Shown: one piece after another, positions 23,233 through 31,494 of the stretch
How positions within the stretch are numbered: the first letter of the stretch is position 1
Layout: each line of letters begins with the position of its first letter
NCBI GenBank assembly: GCA_903911305.1
Contig: CAIWDB010000117.1
Coordinates: 1 to 32,514 of the forward strand
Direction of reading: 5' to 3'
Source of the DNA: an uncultured Methylococcaceae bacterium
GTDB taxonomy: Bacteria; Pseudomonadota; Gammaproteobacteria; Methylococcales; Methylococcaceae
Length of the DNA stretch: 32,514 bases
The notes under the pieces: generated by a model
Databases searched by the model: none
What the model saw: only the letters and a program-made list of their open reading frames with translations
What the model was told of the DNA's origin: nothing
Made by a program: the position numbers and the translations under genes

Positions 23233-24000
23233 ATGCTTGAAGTTGTTCAAATCCCCGTTCTGCATGATAATTATATCTATCTCATCCACGAACCCAACGG
23301 CTGGGCGACGGCGGTCATAGACCCGGCCGTTGCAGAACCCGTGCTGCAAACCTTGGAAGAAAAAGGCTGGAAGTTAACCCATATCCTCAATACCCATCAC
23401 CACGGCGACCATGTTGGCGGCAATATCGAATTGAAACGGAAAACGGGGTGCGCTGTTGTAGCCATGGCGAGGGACAAGGAACGTATACCTGGCATTGATA
23501 TCGAAGTTTCAGAAGGGGACATAATCGGGCTTGGCCATGCCGAGGCAAAAGTCTTGGATGTGCCTGGTCACACCAGTGGACATATTGCGTTTTGGTTTGC
23601 CGAGGAATATGCATTATTCTGCGGTGACACACTATTCGGTTTGGGATGCGGTAGGCTATTTGAAGGACACGCCAAAGAAATGTGGTCATCACTAGAAAAA
23701 ATCCGGGCTTTGCCTCTATCGACTCGCATTTATTCTGCCCATGAATATACCCAAGCCAACGGGCGTTTTGCCTTGCAGATGGAACCGGAAAATCAAGCCC
23801 TTCAGCAGCGCATGGAACAAATAGCCAAGTTGCGCTACCTAGGCTTGCCTACGGTTCCGTCCCTGTTGGAAGATGAATTGGCGACCAATCCATTTTTGCG
23901 TCCGCATAGTCCAGAAATACGCCGACGATTGGGTTTAAGCAAAGCCGCCGATTGGCAGGTGTTCGCGGAAATTCGGCATAGAAAAGATAGTTTTACGTGA
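23233..24000 (+). CDS. gloB: Hydroxyacylglutathione hydrolase (glyoxalase II)
   Basis: A 255-residue metallo-beta-lactamase-fold enzyme. The binuclear metal motif THHHGDHVGG is at about 54-63, the second ligand set in VPGHTSGHIAFW, and Asp/His in ALFCGDTLF and YSAHEYT. The C-terminal helical domain ends with FLRPHSPEIRRRL, as in GloB, which recognises glutathione. It hydrolyses S-lactoylglutathione to lactate and glutathione in methylglyoxal detoxification. It is the last plus-strand gene before the minus-strand polysaccharide operon, with only about 87 bp between convergent stops. Confidence 0.96.
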   Translation: MLEVVQIPVLHDNYIYLIHEPNGWATAVIDPAVAEPVLQTLEEKGWKLTHILNTHHHGDHVGGNIELKRKTGCAVVAMARDKERIPGIDIEVSEGDIIGLGHAEAKVLDVPGHTSGHIAFWFAEEYALFCGDTLFGLGCGRLFEGHAKEMWSSLEKIRALPLSTRIYSAHEYTQANGRFALQMEPENQALQQRMEQIAKLRYLGLPTVPSLLEDELATNPFLRPHSPEIRRRLGLSKAADWQVFAEIRHRKDSFT

Positions 24001-24087
24001 TAAGTTGTATGCAGCATAAACTGCTATATTTAACTTGAACGTTAATTTGTAACAGCTAGCCGATTTAATATCGCCCCACTCTTTTAT

Positions 24088-25818
24088 TCAATTTGTTTGT
24101 AGGTTTCTGCGTAAAACTAAAATGTTCGAGTTGCTAAAGGGTAGCCATCGCTGAAATGGATATTCCCTATGCACTGTATAGTTAGGAATTGACCCAAACG
24201 CAACAATATATTCGTCATCACGAACCCACCAATAGCTATTCTCTATTCTAGGTTGGTAACGAGCGTCATAAGTGTAACTACCATTAAATTCATAACCCCC
24301 ATCAATGTGATTAGGGCTTATCTTGTCTACTTCCATTAAGTTGTGCAATGCAACCCACCGGATTCTATTCCATGAAATATAATCATGTGTGGCAGCAACT
24401 GAGAACACCAAATAAATAAGAAGTAAAATGTAAGATAATACTAGCCTAGTATTATTGGATGGTGGGGGTTCTTCATTTTTTTCACTAGCATTTAATAATA
24501 TGTAAATAGGAATAAATAGTAAAAGATAACGATCAAATAATTGAACCTTACTTGCTACTAATAAAATAATAGCACAATATGCTATGCTCGTTACGGAAAA
24601 AAAATAATATGGCCATGTGTTTGTCCGGCTGATTGGGTCTGAGAATTTATTGAGGGTACTGAAAGTCATAAAAACCACTTGATATAGAACTATACTAGCA
24701 GCAATCACAGATAATATAGTTGCCGCTACCCAGAATGTAGATATTTCAATTGGAATATTCGGATTATTGATATTTAATAAAAAAGTATCGCGTAGAGTCA
24801 ATGGGCCCATGCCTGATTCGATTAGCACATTGATTGTTGAAGGCATATTTCTTTCTTTATTGCAAGATAATCCTAAAAATAATATTAATAGGATAAAAAA
24901 GGCAACTTGTATGACTTTTGGCCACTTCCCTATGATTTCCCTTGGCCGACAAGAAAAAAAATAAAATACAATGGGGGCAAGAAAGAATCCAACGTAAATA
25001 GCTATATTATATCCTTCATCTACCATTGTCTGAGAAAATTTATCAATTGTATCTGGTAACAACTCCCCGATTGACCTGTGTATACTTAATTTTGGCATAC
25101 GATCAGTATTGACTATCCAATTTTGATAGGCAAGGTGGAGAAAAATACCAATCAGTAATGGCAAAAATGCTTTTATTAAGTTAATTATCCTATAACCATT
25201 TTGGATAAGATATGCAATTGCAAAAGCAATCAGCACCACTATGCCAAATTGCCGGACAAGTATAGCGGTAAAGGAGAAAAAAAGCCCGAAAGTAATATCC
25301 GTTAATAAGTGGTACTTAAACCAACGAACCAAAAAGAAAAAAGTAATAATTACAAGGGCTAAAAAAGGTACATCGGTCATAAAGGTGTTTGAAAGACCGA
25401 AATACAAGGGGTTTACAACGAGGACCAATGCACCTAACATGGAACTATGGCGTTTGCCACCTAGTTCCCTAGTGATTAAGTATAAAGTTATGACCCCGAG
25501 CAAGCCAATAACTAGGGTGGAGACTCTTAGTGCAGTAAATGAAAAACCAAAAGGCACACAGAATAAATACCCCCAATACACTTGTGGGCCAACATTTGCG
25601 CTAGATTCAGCAGAAAACTTAAAAATGCCAGTTTCTAAAATTGACTTGACTACAGAAGCATATACCCAGTCATCATTTAAAGGAAAATCACCAATTGGGT
25701 TAACAATTATTGCCATCATTGACCATAATACGGTAATGATAAATATGTTTAATATATCAGTTTTAGTATTGTATGGAATTTTGTGATCAGCCAGAAATGT
25801 GTAGAATATTTTAGACAT
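24088..25818 (-). CDS. GT-C type membrane glycosyltransferase (ArnT/PMT-like)
   Basis: About 576 residues with roughly eleven hydrophobic segments. Near the N terminus, FPLNDDWVYASVVKSILETG carries the acidic pair expected in the first extracytoplasmic loop of GT-C enzymes that use polyprenyl-phosphate sugars. A soluble Tyr/Trp-rich tail follows the last helix. It probably adds a sugar to the O-antigen or a lipid-linked glycan on the periplasmic side; donor and acceptor are unknown. The start is uncertain: ATG 25818 has no clear ribosome site, and GTG 25863 only 12 nt after the previous stop is possible. The gene is visibly AT-rich and is last in the operon. Confidence 0.75.
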   Translation of the reverse strand: MSKIFYTFLADHKIPYNTKTDILNIFIITVLWSMMAIIVNPIGDFPLNDDWVYASVVKSILETGIFKFSAESSANVGPQVYWGYLFCVPFGFSFTALRVSTLVIGLLGVITLYLITRELGGKRHSSMLGALVLVVNPLYFGLSNTFMTDVPFLALVIITFFFLVRWFKYHLLTDITFGLFFSFTAILVRQFGIVVLIAFAIAYLIQNGYRIINLIKAFLPLLIGIFLHLAYQNWIVNTDRMPKLSIHRSIGELLPDTIDKFSQTMVDEGYNIAIYVGFFLAPIVFYFFSCRPREIIGKWPKVIQVAFFILLILFLGLSCNKERNMPSTINVLIESGMGPLTLRDTFLLNINNPNIPIEISTFWVAATILSVIAASIVLYQVVFMTFSTLNKFSDPISRTNTWPYYFFSVTSIAYCAIILLVASKVQLFDRYLLLFIPIYILLNASEKNEEPPPSNNTRLVLSYILLLIYLVFSVAATHDYISWNRIRWVALHNLMEVDKISPNHIDGGYEFNGSYTYDARYQPRIENSYWWVRDDEYIVAFGSIPNYTVHREYPFQRWLPFSNSNILVLRRNLQTN

Positions 25819-25875
25819 TACAAAATCACAAGGTAATATTGTCATTAAAAATACATGCAACACTTACTACATGGG

Positions 25876-27444
25876 CTATAAGGGAGACTTTTCGTCTCTG
25901 GAAACATAAACACGAACTTTAAGTAATGGGTCTATGCCCGGTAAGAGTTGATAGTTCTCGCGAATATAGCGTTCGATTGACGGGTTGGTTGCTTCAAAAA
26001 GTAAATCTTTGCGGTTATCCAACAGATTGTCATGGATAACTGCAAAACCAATGTTCGCAGATTTTATTCGCATAATTTCTTTCTGCTGAACAGATTCTTC
26101 TCGCAAAGAAGTGAAATAAATTTCCCAAGTAGGGGATTTTTTTTGCATTACTGCATACGCACCAGGCCAGAAAGGGGCAGAAAAGAAAAGGCGGCCATTT
26201 GATGCAAATTTTGTATTAAGTTCATTTAGCAAAGTTATTTGCGATGCGTTTTCTCTACTAACTTTTAAAACGTCTCCGTTGATATTAACGATTTCCGTTT
26301 TATTTTTATCGCTAAATAATTGATAGTAGGCTTGAGAGGAAACCATGGTTAATACGCTTACTACGAATAAAACAACAATTACGCTATGACGATATTGCTT
26401 GGATATTGCAGATGGAAAAGTGATTATGCCAAATAAAAATGGAAAAATGCCAAGTGCTAGATGGACTAAGTCAGCCCTTGCAAATGCATAATGCGCATAG
26501 GGCAACATCAATAAGCTAGATGAAATGAAAACAGGGTTGGCTTGAAATTTTCTATCGTGTCGCTTTAATACTAAATATCCAATTGAAAATATGATGATGA
26601 TAGGGATCAACATAAAAATAATCCCAGTAAGTATCTCACTTGATGATTCTATCCAAGGCGTTCCTTCAAAATGAGCCCACCAAGGTCGGGGCCAAGGCTT
26701 TGTTATGTTGGTTGAACCAGTCGAAATAAGTAACCTTATCATATCAATATTTGCATCCATAAAACCCGGAATCACCAGCAAACAGATGAGCATTGGCAAG
26801 TATCCAATAAAAACCCCCAACCCCCAAGCCATCACTGCCGTGAATCTTGTTTGCCCTCTTCGAATCCATGCCAAATAACAAAAGGCACCAATGCTTCCAA
26901 AAATTCCATATAGTCCATGATTCCTTCCAATAATAGCTGCAATGCCCACAATCAAGCCACAAAGAAAATATCGTTTGATACTTGGATAATCAATTAGATA
27001 AGCAAAACTAGCCAATAATATAATACAAGCGAAAAAATCAGAAACTTTAAAGTCTGGAGTCATCCATAACAAAAATGTGCAGGAAAGCAATAATAATTCT
27101 ATCAAGTTGAGCTGTTTTTGTTTCCAATCAGTAAGTTTGATGGCAATTATCAAAGTCAATGATTGTAAGGCTGCGTTGGAAATGCGCAGGGCTAATATAC
27201 CGTTACTACCCAGCAATTTCATAATGCCTGCTGCCCAGCAGTATCGTCCAATATCGTAAGCAATAAAATCTCGAATTGGTACCTCACCCAATAGTAACCT
27301 TTGTGTTCCATACCATAGGTAACCCTCATCCCAAAGACTGATACCCATATTACCCTGTATGGCATAGACTATCCAAGGAAACAATGCAACTATAAAAATA
27401 ACTATGGTGTTACGGTAGGAGTTATGTAGATCAATAGCTTTCAT
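25876..27444 (-). CDS. GT-C type membrane glycosyltransferase (GT39-like)
   Basis: About 522 residues with around ten membrane helices. GISLWDEGYLWYGTQRLLLG (about 34-53) holds the Asp-Glu of the GT-C first loop, and VPIRDFIAYDIGRYCWAAG follows. The motif resembles dolichyl- or undecaprenyl-phosphate-mannose type transferases. A soluble C-terminal domain of about 130 residues contains a DKNKTEIVNINGDVLKV segment. With the GT2 and GtrA proteins upstream, the likely role is transfer of a sugar from a polyprenyl-phosphate donor to the surface glycan. AT-rich, minus strand. Start at ATG 27444, with ATG 27450 also possible. Confidence 0.75.
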   Translation of the reverse strand: MKAIDLHNSYRNTIVIFIVALFPWIVYAIQGNMGISLWDEGYLWYGTQRLLLGEVPIRDFIAYDIGRYCWAAGIMKLLGSNGILALRISNAALQSLTLIIAIKLTDWKQKQLNLIELLLLSCTFLLWMTPDFKVSDFFACIILLASFAYLIDYPSIKRYFLCGLIVGIAAIIGRNHGLYGIFGSIGAFCYLAWIRRGQTRFTAVMAWGLGVFIGYLPMLICLLVIPGFMDANIDMIRLLISTGSTNITKPWPRPWWAHFEGTPWIESSSEILTGIIFMLIPIIIIFSIGYLVLKRHDRKFQANPVFISSSLLMLPYAHYAFARADLVHLALGIFPFLFGIITFPSAISKQYRHSVIVVLFVVSVLTMVSSQAYYQLFSDKNKTEIVNINGDVLKVSRENASQITLLNELNTKFASNGRLFFSAPFWPGAYAVMQKKSPTWEIYFTSLREESVQQKEIMRIKSANIGFAVIHDNLLDNRKDLLFEATNPSIERYIRENYQLLPGIDPLLKVRVYVSRDEKSPL

Positions 27445-27471
27445 TATCAACTATTTTCTTGATTAGTATGC

Positions 27472-28404
27472 TTAATCGAAATTAATACGCTCAGCTTCAA
27501 TTACCAGTGGCATATTTCGAACATGCGTATGAATGGAGCCTATATATTCTCCAAGCATACCGATAAAAAATGATTGAATCCCACCAAAGAAAAAAATTCC
27601 GATTAGAATCGGTGCGATACCAAGCTGAAAGGAATCCCAAAATATTAATTTAGCTATAAAAAACACGAAAGCTGAGAAAAAGCTTATAATAGAAAGCAAG
27701 AAACCACCCATAGCCATTAGCCGTAAGGGGACTTTTGAGTGATTTGTGATTCCCAACATCGCTATGTCATACAGCGTATAAAAGTTATTACTGCTGATTC
27801 CACGCTTACGACGAGGTTGCTTGAAAGGCACTGTGGCAATAGGATAGCCAATTTCACATAGCAAACCGCGAAAATAGGGATAAGGATCCTTGACTGTCTT
27901 CAAGATGTCGATGACTTGCCGATCAAATAGGCCAGCCCCTGTTGCATTCTGAATAAGTGGAACTTCAGATATCGTGGAAATAAGTCGATAATAGGATCTC
28001 CTTATAACGAACATAAAAGGAGATTCTTCACTTTCAGGCTTAACCGCTAATACAATCTTGTACCCTGTTTCCCATTGCTTTATAAGATCCTCAATCATCT
28101 CGGGAGGGTCTTGTAAATCGGATGAAATTAGTACACAGGCATCTCCGTTAGATTGCAACAAGGCATAATAAGGAGACCGAATATGACCAAAATTCCTCAC
28201 ATTGACAATGAGCTTGACATGTTTATCCTCTGCGATAATTGCCTTAATTCTCTTTACGGTATTGTCTGTTGAGCAATTATCAATATATATATGTTCATAA
28301 CCATAAGGAATCTTTTTCATCGTGTCAGCAATTCGTCTGTATAGCTCTTCGACGTTTTCTTCCTCATTAAAACAAGGTGTCACAATGCTAATTAATTTAG
28401 ACAT
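27472..28404 (-). CDS. GT2 family polyisoprenyl-phosphate glycosyltransferase (GtrB/ArnC/DPM1-like)
   Basis: About 310 residues. It starts MSKLISIVTPCFNEEENVEE, the GT2 nucleotide-binding start. IDNCSTDNT and SSDLQDPPEMI carry the metal-binding DxD-type acids (D-L-Q-D). QPRRKRGISSNNFYTLYDIA is typical of GtrB/DPMS. Two C-terminal membrane helices (about 230-290) anchor it. It loads a sugar from a nucleotide donor onto undecaprenyl phosphate. It overlaps the gtrA gene by 8 nt, the usual GtrA-GtrB pairing, and the two GT-C enzymes downstream would consume the product. Confidence 0.88.
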   Translation of the reverse strand: MSKLISIVTPCFNEEENVEELYRRIADTMKKIPYGYEHIYIDNCSTDNTVKRIKAIIAEDKHVKLIVNVRNFGHIRSPYYALLQSNGDACVLISSDLQDPPEMIEDLIKQWETGYKIVLAVKPESEESPFMFVIRRSYYRLISTISEVPLIQNATGAGLFDRQVIDILKTVKDPYPYFRGLLCEIGYPIATVPFKQPRRKRGISSNNFYTLYDIAMLGITNHSKVPLRLMAMGGFLLSIISFFSAFVFFIAKLIFWDSFQLGIAPILIGIFFFGGIQSFFIGMLGEYIGSIHTHVRNMPLVIEAERINFD

Positions 28405-28807
28405 GATTAAATACAAACCTCTTATTCAAAATAAACGCCAGCACCGCCATAGGAAAAATCAAAATGGCACCGCCAATGTAGGGGGAGTATCCTATATGAG
28501 AAAAAAACTTAATACCTAAAGCGTTTAAAACGTAGGTAATCGAATAAGTTACAAAAAATTTATAGATCAAACTATTGTTATGTGATCCAAAAACCAGTTT
28601 TCCTGTGCTTTTGAAGTTGAATAATATTCCTATAAGAGTCGCCATAAGCAAAGCTAATGAATAGTGCAGTCCCAAAAACAAAAAAAAGGCAAAACAACTA
28701 TAGCCAAACAGAGTATTGAGGATTCCAACCAATAAAAACTTCTGAAATTGTAAAAAGGTGGGGTTAGAGTGCAAATATACTCTAAGGTTTGTTACTTTAT
28801 ATTCCAT
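28397..28807 (-). CDS. GtrA family membrane protein (probable lipid-sugar flippase)
   Basis: 136 residues with four membrane helices. FQKFLLVGILNTLFGYSCFA is the classic GtrA start, and the last helix ends ILNKRFVFNH, the GtrA C-terminal signature. GtrA proteins are thought to flip polyprenyl-phosphate-linked sugars across the inner membrane. The gene overlaps its GT2 partner downstream, and its start overlaps the end of the epimerase gene, so translation is tightly coupled. Confidence 0.88.
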   Translation of the reverse strand: MEYKVTNLRVYLHSNPTFLQFQKFLLVGILNTLFGYSCFAFFLFLGLHYSLALLMATLIGILFNFKSTGKLVFGSHNNSLIYKFFVTYSITYVLNALGIKFFSHIGYSPYIGGAILIFPMAVLAFILNKRFVFNHV

Positions 28808-29739
28808 TGATTAATCATTAATTCTGATTCGGATAAAACGGTGTCTAGCGATGTTTTTGTAGGTGTAAAGCCCAAGGCTTCAGCCTTATAATTCTTTGAA
28901 TAATAGTTCACCTTTTGGCCTGTGGCATTGATGCCAATGGGTATATTTCTAGTTTCATACTTTAAACCAAATTTTTCTTGCATTGCCGATAGTAAGGTAA
29001 ATTTATCAATTGGGGCTTTGGTGTAACAGTCGAATGCATCATTAGTTGCTTCCGCTGAGAGTATGACTGAAATTAATTGATGAAAATCATCAGGGCCGAT
29101 GTAATCTCGGATTATATTGTCAGAAGATGTTGTCAAGATTTCATGGGTTTGGATGGCCCTTATAATATCGGTTATAAGGAATCTTTCTGCAATATTCTGT
29201 GTGGGGCTCACATAGCTAAATACTCGAATGTCAACAATTGATAAATGCGCGAGTGATCGATGGCGACATTCTGCGTAAAGTTTGGCTATGGCATACCAGT
29301 CTTGTGGCATGGGGTTATTGATCGGTATCTTGGCCTTTGAGTATTGATCAACGGGTTCATCGAAGCATGAACCATACACCGCGCCGCTGCTGAGAAAAAG
29401 GTATCGGCAACTGGGGTAATGCCGCAGATATTCTAAGATATATTGGTCAAATTCCGCTGTCACTTCGAAAATTGATGCGCCCATAGCTTTAATTTTCATG
29501 GGGTTTCCAGCCCCGATGAAATTGATGATGGCATCAAATTCAACTGCCTTGCCAAGGCCAAAGCAGGACAGGTTGGCTACTTTATATCCATGATCGGACA
29601 AACCAAAGACTTCCAACCACTGCCCAACTATCTCCGGTTGTCGGGCATAGAGAAATAAATCATGAACTTTATGCTTAGAGAACGATACGACCAAATCTTT
29701 AGCTATCTGGCTGGTGGCACCGAGTATCGCAATCCGCAT
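28792..29739 (-). CDS. NAD(P)-dependent sugar epimerase/reductase (extended SDR)
   Basis: A 315-residue extended short-chain dehydrogenase. The N-terminal nucleotide motif is GATSQIA, a variant of GxxGxxG with Ser/Gln/Ala at the usual glycine positions. The catalytic Ser lies in FLSSGAVYG, and Tyr and Lys in DWYAIAKLYAE (YxxxK). In the RfbH context it most likely reduces or epimerises C4 of a CDP-3,6-dideoxy-4-keto sugar, like abequose, paratose or tyvelose enzymes. The exact product is not readable. It begins 3 nt after the transketolase C subunit stop. Confidence 0.8.
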   Translation of the reverse strand: MRIAILGATSQIAKDLVVSFSKHKVHDLFLYARQPEIVGQWLEVFGLSDHGYKVANLSCFGLGKAVEFDAIINFIGAGNPMKIKAMGASIFEVTAEFDQYILEYLRHYPSCRYLFLSSGAVYGSCFDEPVDQYSKAKIPINNPMPQDWYAIAKLYAECRHRSLAHLSIVDIRVFSYVSPTQNIAERFLITDIIRAIQTHEILTTSSDNIIRDYIGPDDFHQLISVILSAEATNDAFDCYTKAPIDKFTLLSAMQEKFGLKYETRNIPIGINATGQKVNYYSKNYKAEALGFTPTKTSLDTVLSESELMINQWNIK

Positions 29740-29742
29740 TTT

Positions 29743-30663
29743 TTAGTTACCGATTAAGAAGCCATGAATCTGTTGCTTGATCGCTTCAACATCCAAACCG
29801 TGTTCCTTTAGCAAATATTCATAACTTCCACAATAACGCGAGAATCGATCCCGAACGCCAACTCTGAATATCCTAACTGGCGCAAACTCAGATGAAAGCT
29901 CAGCTATGGTGGAACCTAACCCCCCTAGAACGGAGTGCTCTTCTATCGTCACGATTGCGCGAGCGTGTCTACAGATATCAGTCACCTGTTCAGCATTAAT
30001 TGGTTTAATAAATGGTACACTCCAAACAGTTGCGTCAGGGTATGCTTCAGTCGCAATCTCCATTGCTGTGCATAGCATTGATCCCGTGGCGATAAATGCT
30101 AGATTCTCTGCCATGCTGCCGGATTTAACCTGAAATAAATCGCCATAATTAACTTGAGGTTTGGATGCATGAACATCCCCGCGGTCAGATTTTCCCATGC
30201 GCAAATAGACCGATGATTTTGATTGGTACGCCATTTCCATGCACACCGTCACTTCAAAACGATCACCCGGCGAATAGACCGACAAGTTGGGTATTGCACG
30301 GGTACACGCAATGTCTTCTGTCGATTGGTGACTTGTACCTAAATGGCTATAGACAAAACCAGCCCCATCACCAATGAAAATGACGGGTAATTTATCATGC
30401 GCCACATCAAGCTTGATCTGTTCGACTACCCGTATAGGGATAAAGGCACTCAAACCATAAACGAATGGCCTAAACCCCGCCCGTGCCAGACCGGCCGCCA
30501 TGCCAACCATGTTTTGTTCGGCAATTCCTGCATTGATATATTGTTTAGGGCATTCTGAGCGGAAGTCATCAAACAATGCATAGCCATGATCGCCCGTGAG
30601 GAGCAGGATGTTAGGATCGGCCTTAGCGAGACGCACTAATGCTTCTGAAAAAGCGTCTCTCAT
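29743..30663 (-). CDS. Transketolase-like ThDP enzyme, C-terminal (pyrimidine-binding) subunit
   Basis: A 306-residue half-transketolase. INAGIAEQNMVGMAAGLARAG holds the catalytic Glu of the pyrimidine domain (IAEQ). TSHQSTEDIACTRAIPNLSV and a transketolase C domain (SVPFIKPINAEQ, VTIEEHSVLGGLGSTIAE) follow. Together with the N subunit next door it makes one full ThDP active site. Its ATG overlaps the N-subunit stop (ATGA), so the chains are made in equal amounts. Placement among sugar-nucleotide genes points to two-carbon ketol transfer on a surface sugar rather than the pentose phosphate pathway. Confidence 0.9.
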   Translation of the reverse strand: MRDAFSEALVRLAKADPNILLLTGDHGYALFDDFRSECPKQYINAGIAEQNMVGMAAGLARAGFRPFVYGLSAFIPIRVVEQIKLDVAHDKLPVIFIGDGAGFVYSHLGTSHQSTEDIACTRAIPNLSVYSPGDRFEVTVCMEMAYQSKSSVYLRMGKSDRGDVHASKPQVNYGDLFQVKSGSMAENLAFIATGSMLCTAMEIATEAYPDATVWSVPFIKPINAEQVTDICRHARAIVTIEEHSVLGGLGSTIAELSSEFAPVRIFRVGVRDRFSRYCGSYEYLLKEHGLDVEAIKQQIHGFLIGN

Positions 30664-31481
30664 TTAATACCCTCGGTTATTGCACGCAAGGCCATTGCGT
30701 AGGTTTCAGCGTTAAGCCTTGTGTAATGCCAGATGTTGTCATGCTCCATAAAAGGAACCCCTTTGCCTTTGATAGTCTTGGCAATCAGCGCTTTCGGTGA
30801 TTTCGATTTGCTTTCAGTAAGATTGGTGATGGCATCGTCAATAGCGGTTTCATCATGACCATCTATTGTCATCGCAACGAATCCAAAACTCTCAAATTTG
30901 GATTGCACTGAACCTAGTTTGAGCACTTCATCTGTGCTTCCCATGGCCTGAAAGCCATTTTCATCCACAATCACCATGAAATTTTCCAAGTCATGGTGGG
31001 CCGCAAACAGGGCACCCTCCCAAATGGGTCCTTCATTAATTTCACCATCGCCCACCAATGCATAGGTTTTCTGGTCAGTCCCCCGTAATTTTGCGCCCAT
31101 CGCCAAACCGACTCCGACCGAAAACCCATGACCCAAGGAACCTGATGTCACTTCCAAACCATTGACTAGCGAATCGGACAATCCTTTTAGCTCACTACCG
31201 TCAGAGAAATAGCCCGAAAATGCGTCATCTTTGAGCCATCCTAGTTCTCGCAGACACGCATATTGAGCCATAACCCCATGGCCCTTGCTTAGGACAAGAT
31301 AATCGCGGTTTGCGGCGAGCGGATCGTTCCCAGGGTAGCGCAAATGCTTTCTATACAATACAGCCAACAGTTCAATGATCGAAAATGCACACCCGATGTG
31401 AACAGTGGAACCTGCGTAGGCCATCTCAAGCACGGTTTTACGGAGGGTTTTTGCATTAAACATTTTAGCCTGTGCATTCAT
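30660..31481 (-). CDS. Transketolase-like ThDP enzyme, N-terminal (diphosphate-binding) subunit
   Basis: A 273-residue half-transketolase. MAYAGSTVHIGCAFSIIELL, LSKGHGVMAQYACL and TSGSLGHGFSVGVGLAMG precede the ThDP diphosphate/Mg motif GDGEINEGPIWE and the continuation to VDENGF (G-D-G-x-N-x-x-N type). It lacks the pyrimidine and C domains, which the neighbouring gene encodes. Housekeeping transketolase is one chain of about 660 residues, so this is the split type. It lies 13 nt downstream of rfbH. Confidence 0.9.
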   Translation of the reverse strand: MNAQAKMFNAKTLRKTVLEMAYAGSTVHIGCAFSIIELLAVLYRKHLRYPGNDPLAANRDYLVLSKGHGVMAQYACLRELGWLKDDAFSGYFSDGSELKGLSDSLVNGLEVTSGSLGHGFSVGVGLAMGAKLRGTDQKTYALVGDGEINEGPIWEGALFAAHHDLENFMVIVDENGFQAMGSTDEVLKLGSVQSKFESFGFVAMTIDGHDETAIDDAITNLTESKSKSPKALIAKTIKGKGVPFMEHDNIWHYTRLNAETYAMALRAITEGIK

Positions 31482-31494
31482 CTTATTCGCCGAT

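Noticed and set aside
29743-31481. Housekeeping transketolase tkt
   Set aside because: Two separate half-length genes inside a sugar-nucleotide operon; the housekeeping enzyme is a single chain of about 660 residues.
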